From assembly GCF_030272615.1 (NCBI RefSeq), contig NC_081408.1:612007673-612071672 (forward strand): 64,000 nucleotides of DNA, read 5' to 3'. Positions within the stretch are counted from its first letter, which is position 1. The number at the start of each line of letters is the position of its first letter. The stretch comes from Cryptomeria japonica (lineage: Eukaryota; Streptophyta; Pinopsida; Cupressales; Cupressaceae). Shown one piece after another: positions 48,471 to 59,500 of this stretch. A program made the translations under genes and the position numbers. The notes beneath the pieces are model-generated. The model did no database searches. It was given only the letters and a program-made list of their open reading frames with translations, and was not told the origin of the DNA.

Positions 48471-48712
48471 TGTATCAAGTATTGTTCATTAAATGAATTG
48501 CATTATATTGTTCATTAAATGAATTGTATTGTTCATTGAATGAATTGTATTGTATTGTTGATTAAATGAATTGTATTGCTCATAAATTGTATTTTTCATT
48601 AAATGAATTGTATTGTATTGTTCATTAAATGAATTATATTGTTCATTATAAAAACAACAGTTATGATGAAATGAAATGAATTGTATTATTCATTAAATAG
48701 CCATTATTAGCC
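48471..48712. repeat. Short AT repeat in transposon B
   Basis: Many copies of 'ttcattaaatgaattgtatt' with length variation. The core TTCATTAAATGAA is palindromic. Confidence 0.85.
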
Positions 48713-48966
48713 AATGTTAATTATTGGAATGAAGATTAAAGATTTCCATGATAACACCATGCACAGATGAGCAACAATTTATATGATAGAATATCAACTT
48801 CTGTATATATAAAAATGTCGAATGATTACAAATGTATGTCCATACACAAATATGGCATAAACACCAACTGAAACAAAATGTATGTCTAAATACGTGAATG
48901 TATGTCCATATACAAAATATACATGCCAACTAGACATGTAAGCATCCCAAAACTATCTATAACATC

Positions 48967-50889
48967 CTAAGCTGCTAATGGATCATCAAAATCGATCCTC
49001 TTCGCCACATAGCTTGGCTCTGAAGGATCTCGGACAAGAAAAACAAACCATGATTAATATTAGTTATATTTTATAATTCACATTCGGAAAGTTAACATAA
49101 AAATGAACTATAATTGAACTATTCATGTTTACCTCATCTCCACGTTTTCTCTTCAGCTTTGTAGGACTCTTGATGTATGTCTTTGGTAGAAGAGGTATGT
49201 TTTGAATATTTTGATACACAGCCTACATATGTTTAGAAACATGACATTGATACAAGTTAGCATATAATTGTCACTGGTAATAACAAATTATATCTACTAA
49301 TCAAATAATAAAATAAACACACATCTACTCGAGGCATCTCTTCTTCTTTTTCAGGTATACTGGGTGTAGTCATCAAGGATGTGAAGCCAAGAATTCTCTG
49401 TATATATACACAACAAGTATATGAAAATATCAATCTATGTCTAGACATGTATAATCACTATAAGTTATTTAAACTATTCATTCAATCATATTTGCATTCA
49501 ATTACATTTCCCTTGTCTCCAATTGCACTACCAGATCCTAAATCACACTACACCGCACTCATGCTGCTTGTGCCCTACAAGAGTAAAATAAGATATACAT
49601 GCAAGTTACTACATAATCTAATTAATACAAATATAAATGATGAGCATGTATGTACAATAAAATACAAACGACTAGGTGCAATAATATATGTACCGTCAAG
49701 CTATCAAGGCCAAATGAAATGGCCGACAAGGTGCCCTCCTGAATCTGTCTCAACTCATCCTCAGTCATCAACTGTTAAATAGACCATGTAAATAAAAATT
49801 AGTACTTAATATTATCTAATTTATAAAAATTTAATTAAAAGATAACATGAACTGTGAAAACACAAATCTTACCAATACATCATCAATGTATGATGATGGT
49901 GCCTTCTTGCCTCTAGCATGTGAGGAATCCCTAGGGTATCCTCCAATCTGTGTAATAACCTCTGGCGCATCATGCATCTCATACACCTCATAATCTGCAC
50001 TATCCACAAGAGGATCAATGGGTTGTCCAACTGGACCCAAGCATACGTGCCCACACATGACACAACTATGGGGCATGCATATGTGTGGAGCCGAGGATGA
50101 TGTGTCACTGGCACCAGATGCACCTCTACCATCAAGAGTAGGCTGAGCTATTGACACAGCCTGAGAAACCAAAAGGCTACTCAAAGAGTGAATAGCCGAT
50201 ATGGTCTGTGAAGTCACCTCACAAATGATATTAGGATGCTGAACTGCAGGTGGGGGATCAACAGGAGGAGGGGGGACATATGGGCCCTGGACTACTCTAA
50301 CTGCCCCAGGTCTATTTTGGGGCATACCTAAACCTACACCCTAGAAAGGTTGGATGTCAAAGTAGTTCAGATGTTTGTGTAAAACACACTCAGCATACAA
50401 TTTTTTTATGAAATGGAAGGGGATATCAAGATTGTTGTTGGGTGGTTTGTCGAAAACCATCCACCAATGATCCAAAACTTTTTTCACAATCCCATCATTT
50501 GTGCACCATTTGATAGAAAGTTTTGTTTTTTGGGGATCTATGGGCTGGCTAGTATAAGGATTGACAAACAATGAGGCGATTTCGGCTTTGGATATCTCAA
50601 GATCCTTGATATCCTTATATGACAGGCCATCTGCATATTTTTCCTTTATAGAATCTCGCCACAAAAGGGCAGCATCGTGCTCCTCAATCATGGTTTCCAT
50701 ACTTTTTATGATCGATGTGAGAGGATCAAACAATGGGTTTAGATGAGGGATCCTATGATATACTTCTGCAATCCCCCTCAATTCATTCAAATTTTGTACA
50801 ATCAAATCTTGAATTGATGGGGGGTTTGGCAAATGAGGGTTTGGTTGTTGCAGTTGTGGTTGGTCAGTGTTTTCATTGTTATCCCCCAT
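48967..50889 (-). pseudogene. Second gene of transposon B, unknown family; one nonsense codon in the main exon
   Basis: The start ATG at 50889 (MGDNNENTDQP) is chosen because copy C starts MAENNE at the same place. Exon 1 (49873-50889) is 339 codons in one frame, broken only by a TAG at 50341-50343. It includes PSIQDLIVQNLNELRGI, KYADGLSYKDIKDLEISK, DHWWMVFDKPPNNNLDIPFH, NYFDIQPF and a Pro-rich linker. A Cys/His cluster, C-x2-H-x-C-x2-C-x-H-x-C (about 50040-50080), leads into LGPVGQPIDP. Donor GGTAAG. Exon 2 (49694-49771, 26 codons, in phase) reads LMTEDELRQIQEGTLSAISF. Further probable exons include LLPKTYIKSPTKLKRKRGDE (about 49135-49200, nuclear-signal-like) and a last exon ending RIDFDDPLAA (TAG at 48967). 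Splicing of the exon near 49545-49574 is unclear. The Cys/His cluster suggests zinc or nucleic-acid binding (inference). Confidence 0.72.
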
Positions 50890-51099
50890 TTTTAACCTAA
50901 TTGAATGTAAACAATTAAATTTAGTTAACAAATTTAAACAATTAGGTATTTGATTTAAAAAAACCTAGTTTTCATGAAAAAAAACATATTTTCAATGAAA
51001 AATCAAATAAACACTAACAAAAAATACAAAAAATAAATGAAAATGATTCAAAACGATAAAATTCTTACCTCTAAATCTACTTTTTAGCAATTTTTTGTC

Positions 51100-51404
51100 A
51101 AAACACCGGATATCAGATGGAGCAGATATCAGATTTTGATGAATTCGCATGACCCGTGAGTTAAAAATGACTCACGGGACTGTCATTGTTGAAATATAAA
51201 AGTTTCAAAAAATCAGATATCCAAGAAAATCGGATATCGGATTTTCTCAGATATCCGATTTGCTTAGGTAATTACCAAGCCAAGGTGTACTGACACCCAA
51301 GCCAAGCAAAAAGTCAACACGGATTTTTGCATTTTTAGGCGAGTGAGGAAGGCTATTTTTTTCACATCGCCACTTTTTGGCCCCCCTTGATCCTGCACTA
51401 ACCT
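51100..51404 (-). repeat. Right subterminal palindromes and terminal repeat of transposon B
   Basis: 51105-51260 has 'cggatatcag', 'cagatatcaga', 'aatcggatatcggattttc' and 'cagatatccgattt'. The terminal block 51300-51404 matches the right end of C (53925-54038), including 'aagtcxacacggatttttgca' text and 'ttttggcc'. Confidence 0.75.
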
Positions 51405-52189
51405 AGGTTATCTTTGGATAGCATTCTATAAGCATTACCATTGTTGTAACATTTCAAGTACTCTATGCCAACATTTCCAACAATCATCTATAGGATGAGA
51501 GTTTCCTCAATCTCTCTCTTTCATTTTCCAATATCTTTTACCAATCTCTTGTTGCATCTTTTCAATTATCTTTATCACTTTATTATTCCTGTGGCTTCTT
51601 GGTTTGTCTGTGGAGGTGGAAACACCAAAACGGGGGTCTGACTTAGGAAGGCTCCAAAACACAACCCCCAACATTTTCTTTTCTTGCATGTGTGTAGGTA
51701 CACTACCATGAAGAGGAGATTAACTTGCATGAGGCTTCATAGAGTGGACCATGTGTAACATTCTCTCATTCCTTTTTATCTCTTGGTTTAGTCTCATGTT
51801 CTATTTTAGCACTTTATTTTAATACCTTTTTATAAGTTAATACATTTTGTCAGTGCATCCAGAGCTTTCTGCTCAGACTCTACAGTTCGTCCGTATAGGA
51901 CAACAAGGTGTCACGCTAGTGTCCCAGCTCTCCGCAGTCATCCTAGGGTCAGATGCTCAACGGAGTCATCCAGAGAGTCCTCTCAGCTTTCTGACACTTT
52001 ACCATAACTCTGATATCCCCTGGCTCATCTTAGCGCCCATTCAGGGAGTTATCAGAGGGATAGTTTGTTCTCGAGGACCCATCATCCTTGAGGTCGAGAA
52101 TTTCCTCTACTACATAAGTTAATAAATAATTTAATTAATGACAATTTAAATGAAAAGTATGTGTATAATAAAAAATGTAAATGGCTAAG
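51405..52189. other. Transposon C segment with a GC-richer island
   Basis: 51405-51845 has nothing recognisable. 51850-52120 is clearly richer in G and C than its surroundings and has an open plus-strand frame of 91 codons containing GSDAQRSHPESPLSFLTLYH and EVENFLYYIS. I do not recognise it. It may be a captured gene piece or part of another element. Confidence 0.35.
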
Positions 52190-53395
52190 TGAAAAATTAT
52201 ATACTATGTAGCTATGAAGGCCAAATGAAATGACCAAGAGGGTGGCATCTTGGACTTGTGCCATATCCTCAAACATCAACTATTAAATAGACCATGCGTA
52301 GAAATATTTGCACTTAATATTATATCTTACAAATATTCATTTTAAATAAAATGCACTATGAAATTACAAGTTAAGTCTTACCACTACATTGTCAGTGTAC
52401 AATCCATGAACCTCCTTGTCTCTAGCATGCCAGGACTCCCTAGGGTGTTCTCTAGTCCTTGTTGTCTCATTTCATACAGTGGCCATAACATGGACCTTGT
52501 AATTAGATGTGTCAATGGGATGATCAATAGGTTGTCCAAGAGGACCTAAGAATATGTGTTTGCACATAGTGCAAGTATGCAATACACAAATATTGGGACT
52601 CAAGGAGGATGTTTTAGTGCCACCCGATCCATCGCCAACATCAAGGTCATGTGGCTAAGATAGTGCAATGATCTGAGAAACCAAAAGACCAATCAAAGAG
52701 GGAATAGTTGATATAATCTATGATGATGCCTCGCCAATAAATCTAGGGGCTATACTGGAGGTGGGTCAGTAATATGAGGAGGGGGAACATATGGGCTCTA
52801 TACTACTTGAACTACCCCAAGTCTATCCTGGCGTATACCTCCACCCATGCCTTAGAAATGTTTCATATCAAAGTAGTTGGTATGCTTACCTAACACAAAC
52901 TCGACATATAATTTCTTAATGAAATAAAAAGGCACATTGAGATTTTTGTTTGGTGGTCTATCAAAAACAATCCACCAATGATACTAGAAGTTATTTTGGA
53001 TATCATCATTAACACACCATTTTATGGAAATTTTTGGTTTCTTAACATCAACAGATTGTCTAGTGTGGTGACTAATAAATATGGCAGCTATTTTGGCTTT
53101 TTTATATTATGAGGTTCTTCACCTCATCATAGGACAAGCAATTCGCATATTGTTCCCTCATGGTATCTCACCACAAAAGAGAATCATTGTGCTCCGTGGT
53201 GAGGGTTTCTATATTAGATATTATTGATTGTAATGTGGCTATCATCAGGGATAAATGAGGGATCCTACTATACACCTCAAAAATGCTCCTCAACTTATCC
53301 AAATTTTAATCAATTAAATCATGAATTGAGGAAGGGTTTGGCTATGAAGAGTTTGACAGTTGTGGTGGTTGTGGGTATTCATTGTTCTCAGCCAT
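52190..53395 (-). pseudogene. Second gene of transposon C (strongly decayed)
   Basis: From MAENNEYPQPPQLSN (ATG at 53395) it follows the copy in B: PSSIHDLID, RIPHLS, ANCLSYDEVKNL, then FDRPPN-like text and a Pro-rich linker. ICVLHTCTMCKHIFLGPLGQ (about 52530-52590) keeps the Cys/His cluster. The 26-codon exon is read as LMFEDMAQVQDATLLVISFG (about 52205-52282). Several stops and frame changes are present. Conservation of the same layout in three copies shows this is a real gene of the family. Confidence 0.7.
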
Positions 53396-53559
53396 ATTAC
53401 CTGGTTGAAGTTGAAAATTAATATAATTAATAGTTTTTTAAACAACAAGGTGTATTTCAAATAAAAGAACCCAATTTATAACTAAAAAATGGAAAAAAAT
53501 AAAATACATATGAATGATACAAACCAAAGAAATACAAAAAGAAATCATACCTAAGGGTC

Positions 53560-54038
53560 ATAAGTGATTAAAACTTGTTGTAGCAATTGAATATCTGATA
53601 ATTTCAGATATTGAATTGCAAAAAACCTTCAAACCCATGCTTGTCGTGGGTGAAAATGACCCACAACAAGCATTGTTCAAGTCTATAATGCCCACAGGTA
53701 TTGGATATTTGATATTATATATCCAATTTTATCGAATATTCAATACCTTTTTTACATTTTTGTCTTATATATATAGATATATGTTTATATTAATATTATA
53801 TAATATATTATATATTATATATTACATAATATATGATTGATAATATTAGATATACGATAATATCAAATATCAAATATTTTATGATATCCACGCTTTAGCT
53901 TTTGCCATGGCTACATGTAAATTGACATCCAAGCCAACCAAAAAGTCTGGACAATTGTTTTGCATTTTTGGGCAGATGAAAAAAGGTATTTTTTTTCATA
54001 TTGCTTGTTTTTGGCCTCTCACAATCCTGTGTATACCC
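53560..54038 (-). repeat. Right subterminal and terminal repeat of transposon C
   Basis: 53588-53890 holds decayed palindromes ('gaatatctgataa', 'tcgaatattc', 'ggatatttgatattatata') around a TA-rich core. 53925-54038 is the terminal block shared with B. Confidence 0.7.
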
Positions 54039-54042
54039 AATG

Positions 54043-55551
54043 TTCAATTTTATTAACACATTTTCATACATCAGTTAAAAATTTTCAACTTAAAGGTTAT
54101 ACCAATGAACTTAAATTTGACTAATTCTAAAGTATGAAATTAGGTTTAAATTTGGAATTGTTCAATGTATTAAAAAATAGTTAAATAATCTAATTTTCTT
54201 TTTAGATAATATTTTGTTAAAACCTTATAAGATAGAAAAGAAGATTTGAATGTACTAAGTTTGAAGACTACATACACATGGACATTATTATGAAATAGAC
54301 ACTAATGAGATTGCATGACCAAAGATTCAACATGCATATGTCCAAAGATTCAACATGCATATGTGGTTTCCATATTTTATCTTCAACTTTATGATGCATC
54401 GTCATAGCCAAGGGCTTGCAACAATTTTTGTAAAAAAATGCTTATTAAAACATACCAACCACTATTGAAAACCTATGTGCACACCCTCCCAACACATCAT
54501 TAGCTGAGAAGCTTATGCACTGCACGTCTTCAATGTGAGATACAAATAACATTTACCACAACCTTATACCTACATCAACAATTTACAATTTTTTGTGAGT
54601 GAGTTATTGAAAAACTCTTTTGTGCAAAATATTACTTGTATAGATATGAATGGCAACATCAAAGAATTGCACATGTATATGGATTCGTTCTAGAATGCAC
54701 CAGTCATTGACAAACTTGATTAAAAAAAGAACACTAAAAGCAATAACATTCCTTGACATTATGAATATATACTTGTAAAAACATTTTGTCGAATTTATAG
54801 TTTTAAACTAATTTACATTTATTCATATTTATATTTTTAATTTTAAAATCAATTCACCATTACAAATAATTCTCACAAATAAATGCACTTTTTATATTTT
54901 GTAATTTGTACCTTCCAATATATTAATCAAAATATATTTTTTACACTTCATTTTGATGCAAGTACTAATTTAATAAATATGATTAAATATACACTTTAAT
55001 ATTTGATTAAACAATGATTTATTTTCCTACTAAAACCAACCAACTAAATGTGCTCTAGCGAAGGAGAGATAATTGAAGAATTGGAAGCAATACTTTGGAT
55101 AAATCATAGATGACTAGGTAAATATTGATTTTATCCTTTGAATAAAGGGAAGAATAAAGTTAGGGATGGCTTTAAATAAATGTGAAGACACAAATATATG
55201 CTAACTTCAACCGTACCAATTTAGGAATAGCTTCATAACGGGCTCCTAAGAAAAGAATTGGATTCGAAGATAAAGCCTCTTGGATGCCAACGCTTAAGAA
55301 CAAAAGTAAATATCGTACACGATTGCTTATTGCGTTTGATTATTCGGAGAATAAAGCCAGCTTCCCTTAAAAACTGGGAGGCTTAAATTTAAAGAAGTGG
55401 TCACAGAGTTTAACTAAAAGGAAATTGATAGAGGATATTTTGTGGAGTGTGTGAATTTTGTTCTAGTTTTTGTCTTGGTTGGGATTTTTTCTCATTTAAA
55501 AATGGGTCTAACTTTAGAGGTTTAGTGGTTAATGACTTTTCTACTCAAAAT
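54043..55551. other. Gene-free flank upstream of the ankyrin gene
   Basis: AT-rich, no credible gene or element match. The only structure noted is a 22-bp tandem duplication 'aaagattcaacatgcatatgt' at 54319-54363. Confidence 0.5.
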
Positions 55552-55560
55552 TATAAATAG
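55552..55560 (+). promoter_or_regulatory. TATA box of the ankyrin-repeat gene
   Basis: TATAAATAG, 64 bp before the first ATG (55616). Transcription would begin near 55585, so the chosen ATG lies in the transcript. Confidence 0.6.
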
Positions 55561-55615
55561 GGAAGTTCTTCAAAAATAACATTTGGCTTTAGGCTATATT
55601 TTTTTCCAAACTTAC

Positions 55616-57769
55616 ATGGATCAATGTTGTTTTGTCTCCAAAGGAATGAACAAAAAGCTGTACGAAGCAGCCAAATCAGGGAACATACAAGTTCTTAATG
55701 AGTTTGGGCGGTTGCAAGGCGTTGCGAATAAGGTAACGCCAGGGGGAAACACTGTGCTACATATTGCCGCCTATCATGGCTCTCTTCATTTCGTAAAAGA
55801 GTTGGTTCGACAGGCAAATGCCAATCCAGGTGATGGGATGATATTTTTAAAAGCTAAAAATACGGAGGGAAATACAGTGTTGCACGAAGCGGCATTAGGA
55901 AGAAAGGAGGAAGTTGTGAATGCTTTAATGCATTCATGCTCATATTTGCTAAATGAGATCAATGCAGCAGGTGAAACAGCTTTGTTTAAAGCTTGTGAGG
56001 GAGGCCATGTCAAGATCATCGACATGTTGTGTCTTCTGACATCTAGGGAGTGCAACCGCAGATTCGATGGCCAAACGCCTTTACATCTTGCAGTCTCTCA
56101 ATTGAATATAGGTATGTTGTTCTTTGTGGTTGATCTGCGATCCATAAACAATGGAAATGTTCCACTTTTCTTATAATTTGAGATAAAAAAAAATTTTGAA
56201 AGGTTTTAATTCTTTTATGAGATAAGAAGATAAATAGAGAAAGCTCAATCCATATCAATAAAAAATAAGAGGAACGAATCTGTATAAGGGTTTTTTGGAA
56301 AAATTAATTGTTCTTGAGCACTCTCCTCACCTGTCAGTAATTACCGTTTACATTGACAGTGAATTAAATGTTGGTACGTAAGTTTGATTTTTCAATTTGA
56401 GAAAAGGAAATATTGCTTAATCTGAAGTAAAGTTGTTGAGCTCTGAGTAGAGTAAAGGAATGTTTGTAAGTGTGCAGTGACCAGTAGATAGCTCTATTAA
56501 AAATAAAGTCGGTGTAAAGGAAATTTGCATATCCCAGCTATTTTCTTTTTTCCTTTTTTTCCAGTTGATGTGCAAACAGAATGGCAGCTCTGTGTGTTAT
56601 ATTTTTTTTTAAATATTTATTTCCATCATTTCATATAAGAGCATTATGTTCTTTGTGTTTTGGAATCTATATCCATCATTTTTTTGGATGTGCAGATGTA
56701 ATTTAGTTTTAGTTACTTACTTTATTATTAAACTTTGATTTATATGGGCTTTAATTGAAAATCAGGATTAAATTAAAATACAACGAAATACACCAGTCTT
56801 CATACCACCTTGATACAGATACTGTTAAAAGACCAGTACAAACTCTGCTCTGAATTTCATTTCTTCTTTTTCGGTGGTGCAGATGTAATTGAAGTGATTT
56901 TAGATAAGAGACCTGAACTAGCCAGAGAAGTAGACATTATCAACCGAACTCCGTTGCATATGGCTGTGTTATTTCAATTTCCAGTTGGGATAATTCGAGT
57001 GCATTCAAGTAAACGCAAGAACATTAGCCTAGTTGGAAAGCTACTTATAGAAAATGATAATGATGAGCTTTGTTACAAAGTGGACCAGAACAAGGAGTCT
57101 GCACTCCACGTTGCAGTGAAAGAGGGGAATGCAGCATTAGTGAAAGAGATACTACATCACAGCCGCGACTGTCTAGAAATGGTAGACAAGGATGGTAGAA
57201 ATGCCTTACATCCGGCCGTTAGCAATGCTATTGAGATATTTCATAGAGTTGGAGGAAATTCTCTAAAAGCTATAATATTCTCGGTAACTTCAGAAAGACT
57301 GATAAATTGCATTGATAAGAATGGGCAAACAGCATTGTATATTGCACTAGAGAAGGGGAATGAAGACCCACATCTTTATAGGAGCGTAAGTGATTTGATT
57401 CTAAATTAACTATAATGTTAGCTTTTTTAGAGTTAACATTAACCTGATTGATAGTCAAAATTATTTTTCAATATTTAAATTTAAAATGAACTGATCTTAA
57501 TGCAGATCATAACATATTTACATAGATGTGGTGGTGTAAAGAAGATATTTGATACGGGCTCAACAACCATCCTAACAACTAAGGCCATAAGTTGGAACCC
57601 AGATGTCATATCTGTGAGTGCAGTCCTAATTGCCACTGTTGCTTTTGCAGCTGCTTTCACTATACCAGGAGGTACTGACACCCAAGGGCAGGGCCCACCA
57701 GCCCCTATATTGGTCCGTACTTATCTCTTCAAGCTATTTGTGATCTTTGACACACTGGCCCTTTGTTAG
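55616..57769 (+). CDS. Ankyrin-repeat protein with truncated PGG membrane domain (ACD6-like), three exons
   Basis: Exons 55616-56111, 56883-57385 and 57506-57769, all with GT...AG introns and compatible phases (1, then 0), give 420 residues. The first ATG after the TATA box reads MDQCC; a second at 55646 (MNKKLYEAAKSG) is closer to the usual family start. Ankyrin repeats: TPGGNTVLHIAAYHGSLHFV (about 51-70), EGNTVLHEAALGRKEEVV, AGETALFKACEGGHVKIID, GQTPLHLAVSQLNIDV across intron 1, RTPLHMAVLF, ESALHVAVKEGNAALVKE, GRNALHPAV and GQTALYIALEKGN. The PGG domain follows: WNPDVISVSAVLIATVAFAA and FTIPGG with one membrane helix, then LFKLFVIFDTLALC and a stop. The family normally has about four helices, so the end is cut short. 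Known relatives act at plant membranes in defence and stress; that role is only inferred. It may be a young pseudogene. Confidence 0.78.
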
Positions 57770-59500
57770 TTCCTCCCTGCAGGAAACTATAGCGGAGGCT
57801 CTGTGTTTCTCTAGTGATTAAACATTTCCCCTGCAGCCAATCACAAGCCAGTTTCAACTATTGCTAATATATATTGTGAAGATTTGAGACTCGAAAATGC
57901 TCACAAATTAATTAAGAAAAAACTTAGTGGCCTGCTATTGGCCTCTGCAGAATGTCAGAGACAAAAATGCGAGTTTCTATACAAGAGAACTCACAAGATA
58001 CAATGTCTTTGTCAAAAATTGCAGGCGTTATTAATATGTCTGACAAGTAAGAACAATAGATTACAGCGATGTTTTATTCAAGTGTAGAGTATGCCCATCT
58101 GGCTTGAGATGAACAATTGGTGATTGAATTTTTTGCATGCAAAGTGAGAGGCGACAACACTCTTTACATGGAAAAAGTGTCTTTATCATCTAATATTTTT
58201 CAAGCTTGTCTTCATATCCTGCGACTGAGTTTAGCAACCATGACAACTCTTTCTATTTCTTCAGCTACAGTAGAACCATGAGCAAACAAGCAAATATACT
58301 TTAAATGGCGTATCAATCCATTTGAATAATTATGATGGGGAGGCACTGGTGCAGAGCACATCCTATGAGGATTGGTTCATTAACACACCAGCAATGAATT
58401 TATCTTCCCTATTGTAGTTTGGAATCTGTATCTAGTTATCCTCTTGCAATAGTGGGATTTTTGCTCCTTTTACATCGAAAACGCATGGCAGATGCACGTG
58501 AGCTTAAGGAAAGAGGCACCCGAATTATTTGCCAAGCTACCATAGCCCAAGGAGCACCCTTAAACGGTGACAACCAATAACTCTTAAGGTTTGTGTAATG
58601 TTTCCCATTACTTATTTTAATCAGATAAACTGCACAGTTTTTAGGGTAAATATTGTGTGAATGTTTTTTATCTATCTGTTTCTTTGGTCTCTCTTTGGTT
58701 TTAAGAAAATGAAAAAAAAATACTAAAATGGTTTCCATTTTCTTAGCAGTTTCCTAGCATTGCTTCATAATCATATCTTGCAGATACTATGGAGTTTTGA
58801 TGGGTGCATTCTTATTCTTCTGCTAAACCCTACCCTAGATGTTTAATATTGTAGAAATAAAAACTTACATTGGGATCCATACCAGTGTGCAGCACCACAT
58901 CCATCTTGATCAACATCCATCTTGATCATTTCAGATTGACTGTTGGTAGGCAGAGTGAAACTACTAGCGAAATCCTTGATTTCAAGAAAGAAGTTTTTTA
59001 GGCGAGTGATAATTAGTAGTCTACGGTTGTTGCACAACTTTATTTAGATCTTAAAAATTGTTTCAAAATTCTTGGATTGTAAAAAAGCACTTCAAATTTC
59101 CTTTTGCGTTATCTTTATACATTGAAAGCATCCATAGCATTACTCTTCTACGTATGCAACTAGTTTGTGCAATTCACACAGAGGTGTTTATCATTGTTGT
59201 TCTGTTTTTATTTCTTCTTATAAATTTTAATATTTCTATATTTTTATCATCTTGTTCCTAAAGATTATGAATAGGTATTGGCTTTCCTATTTTTTAAAAA
59301 TACATGCTTATTTTGTTGGAAAACTAATCCCAACTGCCTCATTTATTTCTGCCACCGTAAATCCTTATTTTTGGCCCCCCAACAAATTTTGCAAATTCTC
59401 ACGTGTGAGATTTTATTCTCCAGCTAATATCATTTAATCAATATTTTGAAATTTGCAAGAGAGGAAAGGTTTTGGTAAAAATGTAAATCTATATCTTCTT
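57770..59500. other. Downstream of the ankyrin gene, no gene supported
   Basis: 57770-57860 may be former coding or 3' UTR sequence. 57884-58087 has an open frame of 67 codons with a Cys/Lys-rich content I cannot assign. A 17-bp tandem duplication 'caacatccatcttgat' lies near 58897-58930. Nothing else is recognisable. Confidence 0.4.

Larger units (their letters stand above)
45120..51404 (+). mobile_element. DNA transposon B, inserted in its relative C
   Basis: The left end at 45120 reads GGGTATGTGTAGGATCATGG. The right end reversed from 51404 reads AGGTTAGTGCAGGATC, then GGGGGGCCAAAA. GTGxAGGATCAxGG is shared. Target duplication AGGT is exact at 45116-45119 and 51405-51408. The 6285-bp body holds a left arm homologous to that of C, GGATATC palindromes near both ends, a GA microsatellite, a palindromic array, the 359-bp array and the minus-strand gene. 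There is no transposase gene, so it could only have moved with one supplied elsewhere. Confidence 0.87.
31893..54038 (+). mobile_element. DNA transposon C, interrupted by three later insertions
   Basis: The left end at 31893 reads GGGTATGTGTAGGATCATGG. The right end, reversed from 54038, reads GGGTATACACAGGATTGTG, followed inside by GGCCAAAA. Target duplication AATG is exact at 31889-31892 and 54039-54042. Its left arm (31893-32607 and 33791-34000) aligns with the left arm of B (45120-45965), which marks the solo-LTR-like insert between. Removing the Tat-like element, B and the LTR-like insert leaves about 5.5 kb. No transposase gene remains. The minus-strand gene is present but decayed (52190-53395). 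Confidence 0.8.

Noticed and set aside
45120-51404. CACTA-type (En/Spm) assignment of the transposons because 'cacta' occurs near 51396
   Set aside because: The terminal order is not CACTA outermost, target duplications are 4 bp instead of 3, and the other ends lack CACTA.
55583-55615. Upstream extension of the ankyrin frame (LALGYIFFQTY)
   Set aside because: It begins with TTG, not ATG, and lies at or upstream of the expected transcription start after the TATA box.
58436-58738. Minus-strand 100-codon frame downstream of the ankyrin gene
   Set aside because: No recognisable motif, no splice or promoter support, and composition like non-coding sequence around it.
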